From Flavobacteriales bacterium (GTDB lineage: Bacteria > Bacteroidota > Bacteroidia > Flavobacteriales > Flavobacteriaceae), in NCBI GenBank assembly GCA_013205245.1, contig JABMNH010000062.1, forward strand, positions 1 to 64,000: a stretch of 64,000 nt of DNA. The letters run 5' to 3'. Shown piece by piece: positions 35,999 through 45,154 of the stretch. Under the pieces are notes generated by a model. That model had not been told where the DNA came from. It was given only the letters and a program-made list of their open reading frames with translations, and did not search any database. Positions within the stretch are counted from its first letter, which is position 1. Each line of letters opens with the position of its first letter. Both the position numbers and the translations under genes were made by a program.

Positions 35999-36865
35999 TT
36001 AACTCCCTTTATAGGTTGTGTATCCAAAAGGATTGATAAGTAGAGGTACGTGATAATGTTCGTGGTTTGTCACGGTAAACTGAATGACAACTTCTGGATA
36101 AAAACCTTCTTGCTTTTTATTTTTATAGTAAGTATCTGTATCAAAAACCATTTGATAATTGCCTGCGTCTAGGTTTTTACCAGGAGGTAAAAGATCTAAA
36201 ATTCTGCCGTCGTTATTGGTAATACCACTGGTTATTGGTTTCCAAATATCGTTTGTAAATCCTTTTAAAGTGATTGACATTCCTTTTCCAGGCATCCCTG
36301 TTGTAGTGTCTAAAACATGCGTGGTGATATGGCTTCGCAAATCTGCGGTTGCATTCAAATTATCTAACAATTTAGCCAATCTAATAACAGTTATTTTATG
36401 TTGTTCGCCCATAGCTACCGCAAGTTCATCGTCAACAGAATTATGCAGGCGTGTGGAACAAATTTGTAGCATTTCCTTAGCGGATTTACCACTGGCACTC
36501 ACAATAAAAATATAACCAAACTTTTTTAAATAATCGGCATTTGCTTTTGCAAGGCTGTGTAATATTTGCTCACCGGCGTCTGCTATTTTAGCCTGTTCGT
36601 TTGTAGCCCAGTTTTTAGTGTTTGCAAATTTTTCTCTAAGACTTGCCACATCGCCAATTATTGGATGTCCTGTAAAAGCTTCTTTCCAATCGTTTTTATC
36701 ACATTGGGTATACCAAATTGTTGCTGCTTTTTTAAGAAGCGCATCCGCGGAAGCAAAAGACCTTTTCTCAATCATTTTAGTTATCCAAGTTTTTGACACA
36801 CAACACTTTTCTAGAGCGTTATAAGCCTCTTGGTGTGATAGATTGGTAAATTCTGTGTACGTCAT
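35999..36865 (-). CDS. Fused OHCU decarboxylase and hydroxyisourate hydrolase
   Basis: Allantoin synthase that handles the two unstable intermediates after urate oxidation. The N-terminal UraD-like domain (about 1-160) has FTGHPIIGDVASLREKF and the all-helical decarboxylase pattern. The C-terminal transthyretin-like UraH domain (about 170-288) shows LRSHITTHVLDTTTGMPG, YPEVVIQF, HYHVPLLINPFGYTTYKGS, ending in YKGS rather than the usual YRGS. Plants have the same domain order. The ATG at 36865 follows the PuuD stop by 5 bases; the upstream in-frame start would overlap PuuD. Length 288. Confidence 0.94.
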   Translation of the reverse strand: MTYTEFTNLSHQEAYNALEKCCVSKTWITKMIEKRSFASADALLKKAATIWYTQCDKNDWKEAFTGHPIIGDVASLREKFANTKNWATNEQAKIADAGEQILHSLAKANADYLKKFGYIFIVSASGKSAKEMLQICSTRLHNSVDDELAVAMGEQHKITVIRLAKLLDNLNATADLRSHITTHVLDTTTGMPGKGMSITLKGFTNDIWKPITSGITNNDGRILDLLPPGKNLDAGNYQMVFDTDTYYKNKKQEGFYPEVVIQFTVTNHEHYHVPLLINPFGYTTYKGS

Positions 36866-36870
36866 AACTG

Positions 36871-38271
36871 TTATTTTTGAGCTCCTTGATTTATCCAGCA
36901 TTCAATAGTGGCGCGTTCTTCGTCAGTAATTTTAGTTTGATTGGCAAAGGGCATGTCTTTGCTCACAACCACGCGCTGAAAGATTTTATCTTTAAAATTT
37001 ATAATTTGCTGAGGGGTGTCAAATTTAACACCATTTGGAGCAACTTTCCAAATCAGATCAGTGGGTGTAGCCGAATGGCAAGTGACACATCTATTTTGAA
37101 CAATTGCGTTTACTTGCGTGATGTTTACTTCTTCTTTACAACCATCAACTATAGGAGTGGGTGATGTTACAAATGCTGCGGTGAGCAACAATAAAATGGA
37201 AAATGGCAAAACCCAAACAGATAATTGTTCTTTTTCACGAAGATTGAGATAGTGTTTTATCCCAGCACTTCCCAAAGAAATTATTAAAAGAATTAGCCAT
37301 TGGTTAACATTGCCAAACGTACTCGGAAAATGATTGCTTATCATTATAAAAAGGACAGGAAGGGTAAAATAATTATTAGAATAAGAGCGTATAAATGCGG
37401 CTTCGCCATCAGCTGGATTTGGTGCTAGGCCTTTTTTTGCGGCATTTACCATTCTTTTTTGTCCCGGAATAATAATAAAAAACACATTTGCTGCCATTAA
37501 AGTACCAATTAGTGCCCCAAAATGGATGTATGCTGCTCTGCCACTAAAAACTTGGCTGTAAAACCATGCAAAAAATATTAAAAATACGGTTATAGCAATG
37601 GTGAAAATGATTTTACAGGTTATTAGTTTTTTACAGATTAAATCATAGATAACCCATCCCACAATTAAAGAACCAACACCAATGGCAATGGCTGTTAAAG
37701 GTTCTATATCTAGTACTTCGGGATCAATTAAATAAGATTTTGCATTAAAATAGTACACTACAAAAAGCAAACAAAAACCTGTGAGCCAAGTAAAGTAAGC
37801 CTCATATTTAAACCAGTGTAAATCTTTAGGAATTTCTTTGGGAGCTAGTTTGTATTTTTCTACATAATAAAAGCCACCGCCATGAACGGCCCATAAGTTT
37901 CCTGCCAACTCATCACGCACATTTTTAGTGCGATTTAAAGCGTTTTCAAGAAACACAAAATAGAACGAAGCGCCAATCCATGCAATGCCAAAAGTGATAT
38001 GAATCCAGCGAATAGCAAGGTTTAACCATTCAAAAAAATGACTTTGGTAGATGGTATTTTTTATAAAGAAGTGATAAATAATAAAGGCCCCTAAAACACT
38101 TAAACTAACCACAAATGTGTAGGCAATGTCTTGTTGTTTTGCCACCTTTTGTACCGCCATTTCGTCATCACTTATTTTCGCCTTTTTTCTTTTATGATAT
38201 AGGATGTAGGTGAATTTACTTGCAATAAGTAAAGCAATAAACCAAAGTATTAATGTTATTATTCCAATCAT
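36871..38271 (-). CDS. puuD: PuuD-type membrane urate oxidase with cytochrome c domain
   Basis: Oxidises urate to 5-hydroxyisourate and passes electrons to the respiratory chain rather than to O2 directly. About eight to nine helices fill residues 1-370 (RWIHITFGIAWIGASFYFVF, NLWAVHGGGFYYVEKY, GALIGTLMAANVFFII), followed by a C-terminal cytochrome c domain with heme motif CVTCH (about 395) and the axial-methionine region KDMPFANQTKITDEER. Length 466, similar to known PuuD. Between allantoicase (3-base gap) and UraD-UraH. Soluble urate oxidase and HpxO are absent. Confidence 0.93.
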   Translation of the reverse strand: MIGIITLILWFIALLIASKFTYILYHKRKKAKISDDEMAVQKVAKQQDIAYTFVVSLSVLGAFIIYHFFIKNTIYQSHFFEWLNLAIRWIHITFGIAWIGASFYFVFLENALNRTKNVRDELAGNLWAVHGGGFYYVEKYKLAPKEIPKDLHWFKYEAYFTWLTGFCLLFVVYYFNAKSYLIDPEVLDIEPLTAIAIGVGSLIVGWVIYDLICKKLITCKIIFTIAITVFLIFFAWFYSQVFSGRAAYIHFGALIGTLMAANVFFIIIPGQKRMVNAAKKGLAPNPADGEAAFIRSYSNNYFTLPVLFIMISNHFPSTFGNVNQWLILLIISLGSAGIKHYLNLREKEQLSVWVLPFSILLLLTAAFVTSPTPIVDGCKEEVNITQVNAIVQNRCVTCHSATPTDLIWKVAPNGVKFDTPQQIINFKDKIFQRVVVSKDMPFANQTKITDEERATIECWINQGAQK

Positions 38272-38274
38272 AAT

Positions 38275-39273
38275 TTAATGCGTAATTGTCCCGAAAATCC
38301 GTAATCTGCTTATGCCTCCGTCAGGATAAATTTTAAGTTTAACATGTGTTATTGGGTTGTTATTTTCAAGAATATCGGCTTTGAAAATATGCTCTTGATT
38401 TGCTTGTAATTTTTGTTTTGTAAGTAAAGGTTTCCAATCCGATTTTCCATTTATTACAATTTGATCATCTTGGCAATTACAATAATCTATGGCGCAACTG
38501 TCTGGATAATTTCCTTTAAAATGTTTGGTGTCAACGAGTATTTTTTTGACAATGCCTTGATGCCCCAATCGTAAAATTACCCAATCTTCATTGTTGGGCG
38601 TTCTGTTGCGTTTGGTTTCCCAACCATCGCCCATATTTTTACCCAAAGAAGGTGAAATTAAATTATCCATCGCGCTAAAAAACATATCGTTACAACTTAA
38701 AGCCTTGCCGCAATTTGTGGCAAGGGCTAAGTCAATTATATCTTTTTCATTTACAGTGTACCAATCTTTATATACCTCACCATAAACTCTAAATCGGGCC
38801 ACGCCGCCATCTGGATAAATGTGTAAACGCACATGTGTGTAAATCTTATCGGATGAAATCTCAAAAAAATGTTGTGAGCCAGGATTTAAGGGCGATTTTT
38901 CTAAAATTTCTTCCCAATTTAAGTCATCCGCTTTAGCCCAATCAATGTTGTTGTCATTTATAGAAATTGCTTCTACTGAAGCAAAAGGGGGGTGATTGCC
39001 TAAAAAATGATTGGTATCTATATCAAAACCTTTGATGTTTCCAGAAGCTCCCAATTTAACAATTGCCCAATCGTGACCAGGTGTTCTTTTTCGCCTAGAT
39101 TCCCATCCGTCCATCCATTTACCTTGTTCGGTGTATTTGCCTTCTATAAAAACACCTCTGCCTTCTTTGATGAGATTTTCTTTTTCAGCAAAAAAATCAT
39201 CAGTACAGTAAAGTACTTTTCCGCCAATTCTTTCGGAAGCTAAATCGATATATTTTAATAAATTTTGTTTCAT
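38275..39273 (-). CDS. alc: Allantoicase
   Basis: Hydrolyses allantoate to ureidoglycolate and urea. It has two tandem jelly-roll allantoicase domains, each opening with a DLA motif: YIDLASERIGGKVLYCTDDF and, from about residue 180, DLALATNCGKALSCNDMFF. Domain pairs repeat DGWESRRKRTPGHDW / GWETKRNRTPNNEDW and RLHIYPDGGVARFRVYG / KLKIYPDGGISRLRIFG. Length 332, normal. It overlaps the allantoinase gene by 4 bases. Confidence 0.97.
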   Translation of the reverse strand: MKQNLLKYIDLASERIGGKVLYCTDDFFAEKENLIKEGRGVFIEGKYTEQGKWMDGWESRRKRTPGHDWAIVKLGASGNIKGFDIDTNHFLGNHPPFASVEAISINDNNIDWAKADDLNWEEILEKSPLNPGSQHFFEISSDKIYTHVRLHIYPDGGVARFRVYGEVYKDWYTVNEKDIIDLALATNCGKALSCNDMFFSAMDNLISPSLGKNMGDGWETKRNRTPNNEDWVILRLGHQGIVKKILVDTKHFKGNYPDSCAIDYCNCQDDQIVINGKSDWKPLLTKQKLQANQEHIFKADILENNNPITHVKLKIYPDGGISRLRIFGTITH

Positions 39274-40598
39274 TTTTTTAAGAGTAATTTGCCAGCATTA
39301 AACGTTTTTAGTTCACTATTTTTTACGACTTGAATTCCATTTACAAAAGTGTGTATTATTTTACCTTTTAGCGTATGATTTGCGTAAGGCGTGGCTTTGT
39401 GTTTATGGGCTATTATATTTTCGGTAACTTTAAATTCTTCATCATTGCTCCAAACTGTTATATCTGCATCAAAACCTTTTTTTAGTTCTCCTTTTGTATT
39501 TTCTAAACCTAAAAATTTTGCTGGATTTGTTGTGAGTAAGGGTATTAATTTTTCTAATGTAAGGCCTTTTTTTAAACCTGCTGTCCAAAGTACAGGTAAA
39601 GTGAATTGCAAACCAGCAATGCCACCCCACGCTTCAAATAAATTCCCTTCTTCTAGTTTTTTTATTTCTGGTGGTGCAGGGGAATGATCGGAACCTAAAA
39701 AATCAAACTCGTTGTTGAGGAGACCTTTCCACAATAAATCATTATTTTCTTTGTCTCTTATCGGAGGTGCACATTTATAAATTGGTGAAGCATCCGGAAT
39801 ATCTTCTGCGTTAAAATATAAATAATGCGGACAAGTTTCTACGGTTAATTTATTGGTTTGCTTTTTTCTAGTATTGGTTAATTTCAAACCTTTGGCCGTT
39901 GCTAAGTGAACAATATGAACTTTGGTATTGTATTTTTCTTGAATTTCTAAGGCTATTTTTATAGCGTTCAATTCCCATTCTTCAGGTCTTGAAGAGACAT
40001 AATCTTTATAGCTTTTTGGATTTATTTTTTCTGATTCTCCAAATTCACAATGTAAAAGTAAAGGCGCTTCATATTTTGCCAATGTAGGGCCAATTTTTTC
40101 TAAATCGGATTTGCTGATATTCGGAAATTCATCAATCCCCGAATGGGTTAAAAAACCTTTTATACCAAATACGCCTGCTTTTAATAAGGGTTCAATATCA
40201 TTTGTGTTTCCAGGAATGACACCGCCATAAAATCCACAATTAACATGGAGTTTATTTTTAGTAGCCTGTTTTTTAATGTCAAAAGCCTTGACATTTGTAG
40301 TCACCGGATTTGCATTTAAAGGCATTTCTATCAACGTCGTTACACCACCAAGCGCTGCCGCTTTTGTTGCTGTATCAAACCCTTCCCAATGTGTCCTGCC
40401 AGGTTCGTTAATGTGCACGTGGGCATCAATAATACCTGGCATTATAATTAAATTTTCGTAATCTAAAAAGGGTATATTTTCTATTTTGTGTTTGGTAAAA
40501 AAAATATTTAAAATTTTATTTTCATGAATATGTAGCGTCGCTTCTACAAATTTAGCATCAACCCAACATTTTTTACTGTAAATTAAAAACGTATTCAT
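39270..40598 (-). CDS. allB: Allantoinase
   Basis: Opens the hydantoin ring of allantoin to give allantoate. Amidohydrolase metal site: MPGIIDAHVHINEPGR (HxH), the carbamylated lysine in VFGIKGFLTHSG, later histidines in LLLHCEFGE and KVHIVHLATA, and the catalytic aspartate in FLGSDHSPAPP. These distinguish it from D-hydantoinase by overall pattern (ALGGVTTLIEMPLN). Length 442, normal. Fourth gene-by-order in the purine operon, between xdhB (3-base gap) and alc. Confidence 0.95.
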   Translation of the reverse strand: MNTFLIYSKKCWVDAKFVEATLHIHENKILNIFFTKHKIENIPFLDYENLIIMPGIIDAHVHINEPGRTHWEGFDTATKAAALGGVTTLIEMPLNANPVTTNVKAFDIKKQATKNKLHVNCGFYGGVIPGNTNDIEPLLKAGVFGIKGFLTHSGIDEFPNISKSDLEKIGPTLAKYEAPLLLHCEFGESEKINPKSYKDYVSSRPEEWELNAIKIALEIQEKYNTKVHIVHLATAKGLKLTNTRKKQTNKLTVETCPHYLYFNAEDIPDASPIYKCAPPIRDKENNDLLWKGLLNNEFDFLGSDHSPAPPEIKKLEEGNLFEAWGGIAGLQFTLPVLWTAGLKKGLTLEKLIPLLTTNPAKFLGLENTKGELKKGFDADITVWSNDEEFKVTENIIAHKHKATPYANHTLKGKIIHTFVNGIQVVKNSELKTFNAGKLLLKK

Positions 40599-40601
40599 GG
40601 T

Positions 40602-42854
40602 TTAGTTTTGATATAAATTTTTTAAAACTTTTTCGGGTGTCATGGGTGCATCAAATTTTAAAGAATGGTTTTTGTTAAATGCTTTTATGGCATTTTGAAT
40701 GGCAAAATAAGTGCCAATACCATACATTAATGGGGGTTCGCCCACAGCTTTCGATTTTAAAATAGCCATCTCATGTCCCGCGGATTCTAAAGCTTTTACT
40801 TCCACAATTTCTGGCATGGCAAACACATCTGGCACTTTATACGTCGATAAGGCATTAGATAACAAACGCCCATTTTTATCATAAGCAATTTCTTCCATTG
40901 TCATCCAACCGATGCCTTGTGCTAAGGCTCCTTCAATTTGTCCCATATCAATATCTAGATTCATACTTTTACCAAAATCGTGAATTATTTTAACACTGTC
41001 AATATCATAAGTACCTCGAATACAATCTACCGTAGCAGTTGAAATTGCTGTGCCGTAAACATGATAAGCAAACGGGTGTCCCTTTTCTTTTGTTTTGTCA
41101 AAATGAATTTCTGGCGTGGCATAATGCGCTTGTTCCGATAAGTTAACGCGTTTTAAAAATGCCATTTGAACTAATGATTCCCAAGTTAAATAGGTTGATT
41201 TTTGCTGGTTGTAAACCGATGCATTTTTAATTGTTAAATTCTTTTTATCTAATTGAAGTTCTTCTGATGCTACATTTAGCAAACGCTCTTTTAAAGAATC
41301 ACAAGCTAATTGTAAAGCTTTTCCGTTAAGATCTGCAGTAGCACTTGCCGCGCTGGGCGAAGTATTAGCAACACGTGTGGTATTGGTGGTTTCAACAATA
41401 ATCTTATCGGATGACAATCCTAAAGTTTGGACTACAATTTGTTTGAGTTTGGTATTGACACCTTGTCCCATTTCTACAGCGCCTGTGCTAAAACCAATGC
41501 TGCCATCTTGGTAAATATGAACCAAAGCCCGTGCGTGATTCATAGGCGTGTTGGTGAATGAAATACCAAAGCAAATCGGCATGACCGAAATACCTTTTTT
41601 TAATTCAGTATTTTTGGTATTAAATTTTTGGATAGCCTTAACATCGTCCTCAAAATCGAAATCTTTTATGGCGGTTTGCCATGTATTTTGAGCTTCAACT
41701 TGAGTCGCTATTTGTCCGTAAGAAAATTCATCGTTTTCTTGTAATAAATTAGCCTCTTGAATTTTATAAGCAGGAATATTCAATTTTTCGGCTGCTTTGG
41801 CTATAGCCGATTCTATGACAAACATCCCTTGTGGGCCACCAAAACCTCTAAAAGCGGTATTGGGTGGTAAGTTGGTTTTACACGAATGAACCGTGGTATG
41901 CACATTCTTAATATTATATGCATTGGTGGCATGAAACAAAGTGCGCTCGGCAATGGCTGGCGATAAATCGGCTGCGGCGCCTGAATTTTGTAAATAAGTG
42001 GCTTCGAAAGCCTGAATTTTCAAGTCTTTATTTAAGCCAATTTTAAAAGTACTTTCGTAGGGATGTCGTTTGCCAGTCATGCGTAAATCGTCATGGCGGT
42101 TCAATACAAATTTTACTGGTTTATGTAAATGATTTGCTGCTAAAGCCGCCATGGCTGCCCAAGCTGTGGCTTGATCTTCTTTACCGCCAAATCCGCCACC
42201 AAGTCGAATGACATCTACTTCTATTTGATGCATACCCACACCCAAAACTTTGGCAATGGCTTTTTGCACTTGGGTAGGTCCTTGGGTAGATGAGGTGACT
42301 TTTATTTTACCGTTTTCTTGACATTCGGCATAAGCACCTTGCGTTTCTAAATACAGATGCTCTTGCCCATTACTAAAGGTAAAATCTTCGATAACATAAT
42401 CGCAATTTTTAAAAGCATCGGTAGTGTTACCTAAGTTAAAAGTACGTGGTGCACACACAAACTGTCCCTTTTTAAAAGCTTCGGTAGCTGTTGTAATGAC
42501 AGGTAAAGCCTCCATTTTTATGGTGATAAGTGCGCGTGCTTTTTTAGCGATGGCTTCACTTTCTGCAACGATAAAAGCTATGGGTTGTCCCCAAAAATGA
42601 ATATCGGTTTCAGCCAATAAAGGTTCATCTGGAATAATGCCGCCAATTTGATTTTGACCCGGCACATCTTTGTGTGTAAATATTTTGATAACACCAGCTA
42701 AGGCTTCCGCTTTAGCGATGTCTAAATCTAAAATTTTAGCATGGGCTATTGGTGCATCGAACACCAATCCGTAAAGCGTACCTTGTTGTGTATTTAAATC
42801 GTCAATATAAAGCGATTCGCCGCGTAAATGACTGTATGAATCTGTGTTTTTCAT
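40602..42854 (-). CDS. xdhB: Xanthine dehydrogenase molybdopterin-binding subunit
   Basis: Large catalytic subunit that hydroxylates hypoxanthine and xanthine to urate using a sulfurated molybdenum cofactor. Evidence: LYIDDLNTQQGTLYGLVF, the Mo-binding RLGGGFGGKEDQATAW, the substrate-arginine region AFRGFGGPQGMFV, FSTGAVEMGQGVNTKLKQIV, and the catalytic-glutamate SKAVGEPPLMYGIGTY. Length 750, normal for a split-subunit enzyme. Its ATG overlaps the xdhA stop (TAATG). The first 20 residues lack an export signal, so it is cytoplasmic. Confidence 0.96.
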   Translation of the reverse strand: MKNTDSYSHLRGESLYIDDLNTQQGTLYGLVFDAPIAHAKILDLDIAKAEALAGVIKIFTHKDVPGQNQIGGIIPDEPLLAETDIHFWGQPIAFIVAESEAIAKKARALITIKMEALPVITTATEAFKKGQFVCAPRTFNLGNTTDAFKNCDYVIEDFTFSNGQEHLYLETQGAYAECQENGKIKVTSSTQGPTQVQKAIAKVLGVGMHQIEVDVIRLGGGFGGKEDQATAWAAMAALAANHLHKPVKFVLNRHDDLRMTGKRHPYESTFKIGLNKDLKIQAFEATYLQNSGAAADLSPAIAERTLFHATNAYNIKNVHTTVHSCKTNLPPNTAFRGFGGPQGMFVIESAIAKAAEKLNIPAYKIQEANLLQENDEFSYGQIATQVEAQNTWQTAIKDFDFEDDVKAIQKFNTKNTELKKGISVMPICFGISFTNTPMNHARALVHIYQDGSIGFSTGAVEMGQGVNTKLKQIVVQTLGLSSDKIIVETTNTTRVANTSPSAASATADLNGKALQLACDSLKERLLNVASEELQLDKKNLTIKNASVYNQQKSTYLTWESLVQMAFLKRVNLSEQAHYATPEIHFDKTKEKGHPFAYHVYGTAISTATVDCIRGTYDIDSVKIIHDFGKSMNLDIDMGQIEGALAQGIGWMTMEEIAYDKNGRLLSNALSTYKVPDVFAMPEIVEVKALESAGHEMAILKSKAVGEPPLMYGIGTYFAIQNAIKAFNKNHSLKFDAPMTPEKVLKNLYQN

Positions 42855-44263
42855 TAATTTACGAGTTCTAAAATTTGAAAAGCCCGGGGGAATAGTTTTA
42901 AAAAATGTGCATAAAACAGTTGTCTTGCTAATAAACGTTTATAGCTTTCGTCACCTCTTACATCACTAATAGGTTGAATTTCTTGTTGTAAAATTTGCGC
43001 CGCTTCTTTTAAAATTTCGACACTTAAAGTTTTACCTGTTAAAAACTGGCAGGTTGCTGTTAGATAAAATGGAATGGGTGCAACACCACCTAACGAGAGA
43101 TATATAAAATCAACTTTATTGTTTGAAACACTTAGTTGGATGGCAGAATTTACACTTGCAATATCGAGATGTTTTCGTTTACTCACTTTTTCGAAATTGA
43201 ATTTAGAGTCTACTTTAGGCACGTTAAAAGCGATGCTCACAATGCGTTCATCTGATTTAAAATCTAATATTTTGTAGCCTTTATAAAAATCTTTTAATAA
43301 AATGGTTCTCAAAGAATGTGATTCATTTTGAAGTGTGATACTGGCATTTAAAGCCAAAAAGAAAATGGTTAAATCGCCAATAGGCGAGGCGTTTACAAAA
43401 TTTCCTACCACGGTAGCCATATTTCTTATGGGTTCAGATGATACCAATTTTAAATAGTTTCGAATTTCTGGGAAATAGGTAAGCATCGCAGTGTTGTAAT
43501 ACAAGCCATTAACGGTGGTTTCTGCACCAATAATACAACGGTCTTTATAGAAAGTGATGCCCGCTAATTTCTGATTTTGGTTGATTAAATGGACTTCAGA
43601 TGCTGCCAAATTATCCGCTTGACGGACATATAAATCGGTACCACCTGCCACTATTGTGCCATTTTTATGAGTAGGTATATTGGTGGCTATTTTTTTTAAT
43701 TGTGTAGGAATTGTCAAAAAATAGTCAGGTAAAAAGGCGTTTTCTACCAACCAACTTAGGCGGTTGGTTATGGGAATTTCTATGATATTTTCATATATTT
43801 TATAAGCTGCTTTTTCAATACTTTTATACCCTGTACAACGGCAAATATTACCGCTAATGGCCATTATGGCATCTGCTTTAGAAATTAAATTATCTTGTAA
43901 TGTAAGTCCTACCAAAGACATTACAAAACCGGGTGTACAAAAACCACATTGTGTTGCATTGTTGTTTTTTAGAGCTGTCTGAACTGTATTTAATTTACCC
44001 TCTAAATTAATGCCTTCAACCGTTACAATATGTTTGCCATGTGCATTCCCCAATGGCGAAATACACGATGTGATGCTTTTGTAATGGGTCTTTTTTTTAT
44101 CGTTTAAACTGCCAATCAAAACGGTACAGGCACCACAATCGCCTTCGCGACAGCCAATTTTTGTGCCTTTTAATTGTTGTTCACTTCTTATAAAATCAAG
44201 AAGTGTCATGCCGGCATGGGCATCTGTTTTTATAAGTTTGTTGTTTAAAACAAATTCAATCAT
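42854..44263 (-). CDS. xdhA: Xanthine dehydrogenase small subunit (2Fe-2S and FAD)
   Basis: Electron-transfer subunit carrying two [2Fe-2S] clusters and FAD. Cluster motifs are GCREGDCGACTVL, ATQCGFCTPGFVMSL and GNICRCTGYKSIEKA in the first 160 residues. The FAD domain from about 170 has GGTDLYVRQADNLA, NMATVVGNFVNASPIGD, then a CO-dehydrogenase flavoprotein C-terminal domain. Length 469. First gene of the operon and 69 bases downstream of the VIT1-type gene on the same strand; that gap may hold its promoter, though no clean -7 element was found. Confidence 0.95.
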   Translation of the reverse strand: MIEFVLNNKLIKTDAHAGMTLLDFIRSEQQLKGTKIGCREGDCGACTVLIGSLNDKKKTHYKSITSCISPLGNAHGKHIVTVEGINLEGKLNTVQTALKNNNATQCGFCTPGFVMSLVGLTLQDNLISKADAIMAISGNICRCTGYKSIEKAAYKIYENIIEIPITNRLSWLVENAFLPDYFLTIPTQLKKIATNIPTHKNGTIVAGGTDLYVRQADNLAASEVHLINQNQKLAGITFYKDRCIIGAETTVNGLYYNTAMLTYFPEIRNYLKLVSSEPIRNMATVVGNFVNASPIGDLTIFFLALNASITLQNESHSLRTILLKDFYKGYKILDFKSDERIVSIAFNVPKVDSKFNFEKVSKRKHLDIASVNSAIQLSVSNNKVDFIYLSLGGVAPIPFYLTATCQFLTGKTLSVEILKEAAQILQQEIQPISDVRGDESYKRLLARQLFYAHFLKLFPRAFQILELVN

Positions 44264-44332
44264 AAATTAAAATTTTGTCAATATAAATATCATATTTCAA
44301 GTAAATTAAAGCTTAAATATTTTTTACCTTAA

Positions 44333-45040
44333 TTAACCAATACTCACCCCAAATAAATAGCCCACTAAGGCTGTTAATCCCATTGCTGCAGTTCCCCAAA
44401 AAGTAATTCTTAATATTGCTTTAGCAACACTTGACCCTCCTGTTTTAGCAGTTATTATTCCTAAAACAATCAGAAAAATAATTGAAGAGCTATACAAGTA
44501 ATACTCCATATTTTCTAATGGTAAAAAAACAGCAGCCAAAAACGGAAGTGCGCCACCAACTGTAAATGCAGCACCCGAAGCTAAGGCAGCTTGTATGGGT
44601 TGTGCTTGACTTATATCATTAATTCCCAATTCGTCTCTAACATGTGCACCTAGGGCATCGTGTTCTGTAAATTCTTTAGCCACAATCATTGCAGTTTCTT
44701 TTTTCAAACCTCTTTTTTCATAAATTTGAGCCAACATTTCTAATTCAATTTCGGGCATTTCGGCTAATTCTTGTTTTTCACGTTCAATATCAGCATTTTC
44801 AATATCTGTTTGAGAACTTACAGAAACATATTCACCTGCGGCCATAGACAATGCTCCTGCAACCAATCCTGCCAAAGCGGCTAAAACTACAGGTTCTCTA
44901 GAAGCACTTGCTGCAGCAATCCCTATAGCAATACTTGCTGTAGATAAAATCCCATCATTTGCACCAAGAACTGCCGCGCGAAGCCAATTACTTCTTTGTA
45001 TATAATGTGCGTCTAAATAATTATCTGTTTGGTCTGTCAT
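44333..45040 (-). CDS. VIT1/CCC1-family transporter
   Basis: Membrane transporter of the vacuolar iron/manganese family; in bacteria likely exports Fe2+ or Mn2+. Features: WLRAAVLGANDGILSTASIAIG, the conserved MAAGEYVSVSSQTD, then a cytosolic helical segment rich in acidic residues (EKQELAEMPEIELEML), then three helices. Length 235, normal. Preceded by a candidate -7 element at 45071-45078. It is upstream of xdhA, but no functional link is apparent. Confidence 0.93.
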   Translation of the reverse strand: MTDQTDNYLDAHYIQRSNWLRAAVLGANDGILSTASIAIGIAAASASREPVVLAALAGLVAGALSMAAGEYVSVSSQTDIENADIEREKQELAEMPEIELEMLAQIYEKRGLKKETAMIVAKEFTEHDALGAHVRDELGINDISQAQPIQAALASGAAFTVGGALPFLAAVFLPLENMEYYLYSSSIIFLIVLGIITAKTGGSSVAKAILRITFWGTAAMGLTALVGYLFGVSIG

Positions 45041-45070
45041 TATTAAAAGTTTGTTGGTTTATATTTAGCT

Positions 45071-45078
45071 CAAATTTA
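45071..45078 (-). promoter_or_regulatory. Candidate -7 element of the VIT1-type gene (TAAATTTG)
   Basis: Minus-strand TAAATTTG matches TAnnTTTG, about 30 bases upstream of the ATG at 45040. No TTG at -33 spacing. Confidence 0.45.
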
Positions 45079-45154
45079 AGTATAAATTTTAAGAAGTATA
45101 AGTAGTATTTTAATGTTCTTGCATTTTTTACTGTCTATTTTGTTTACCTAAAAT

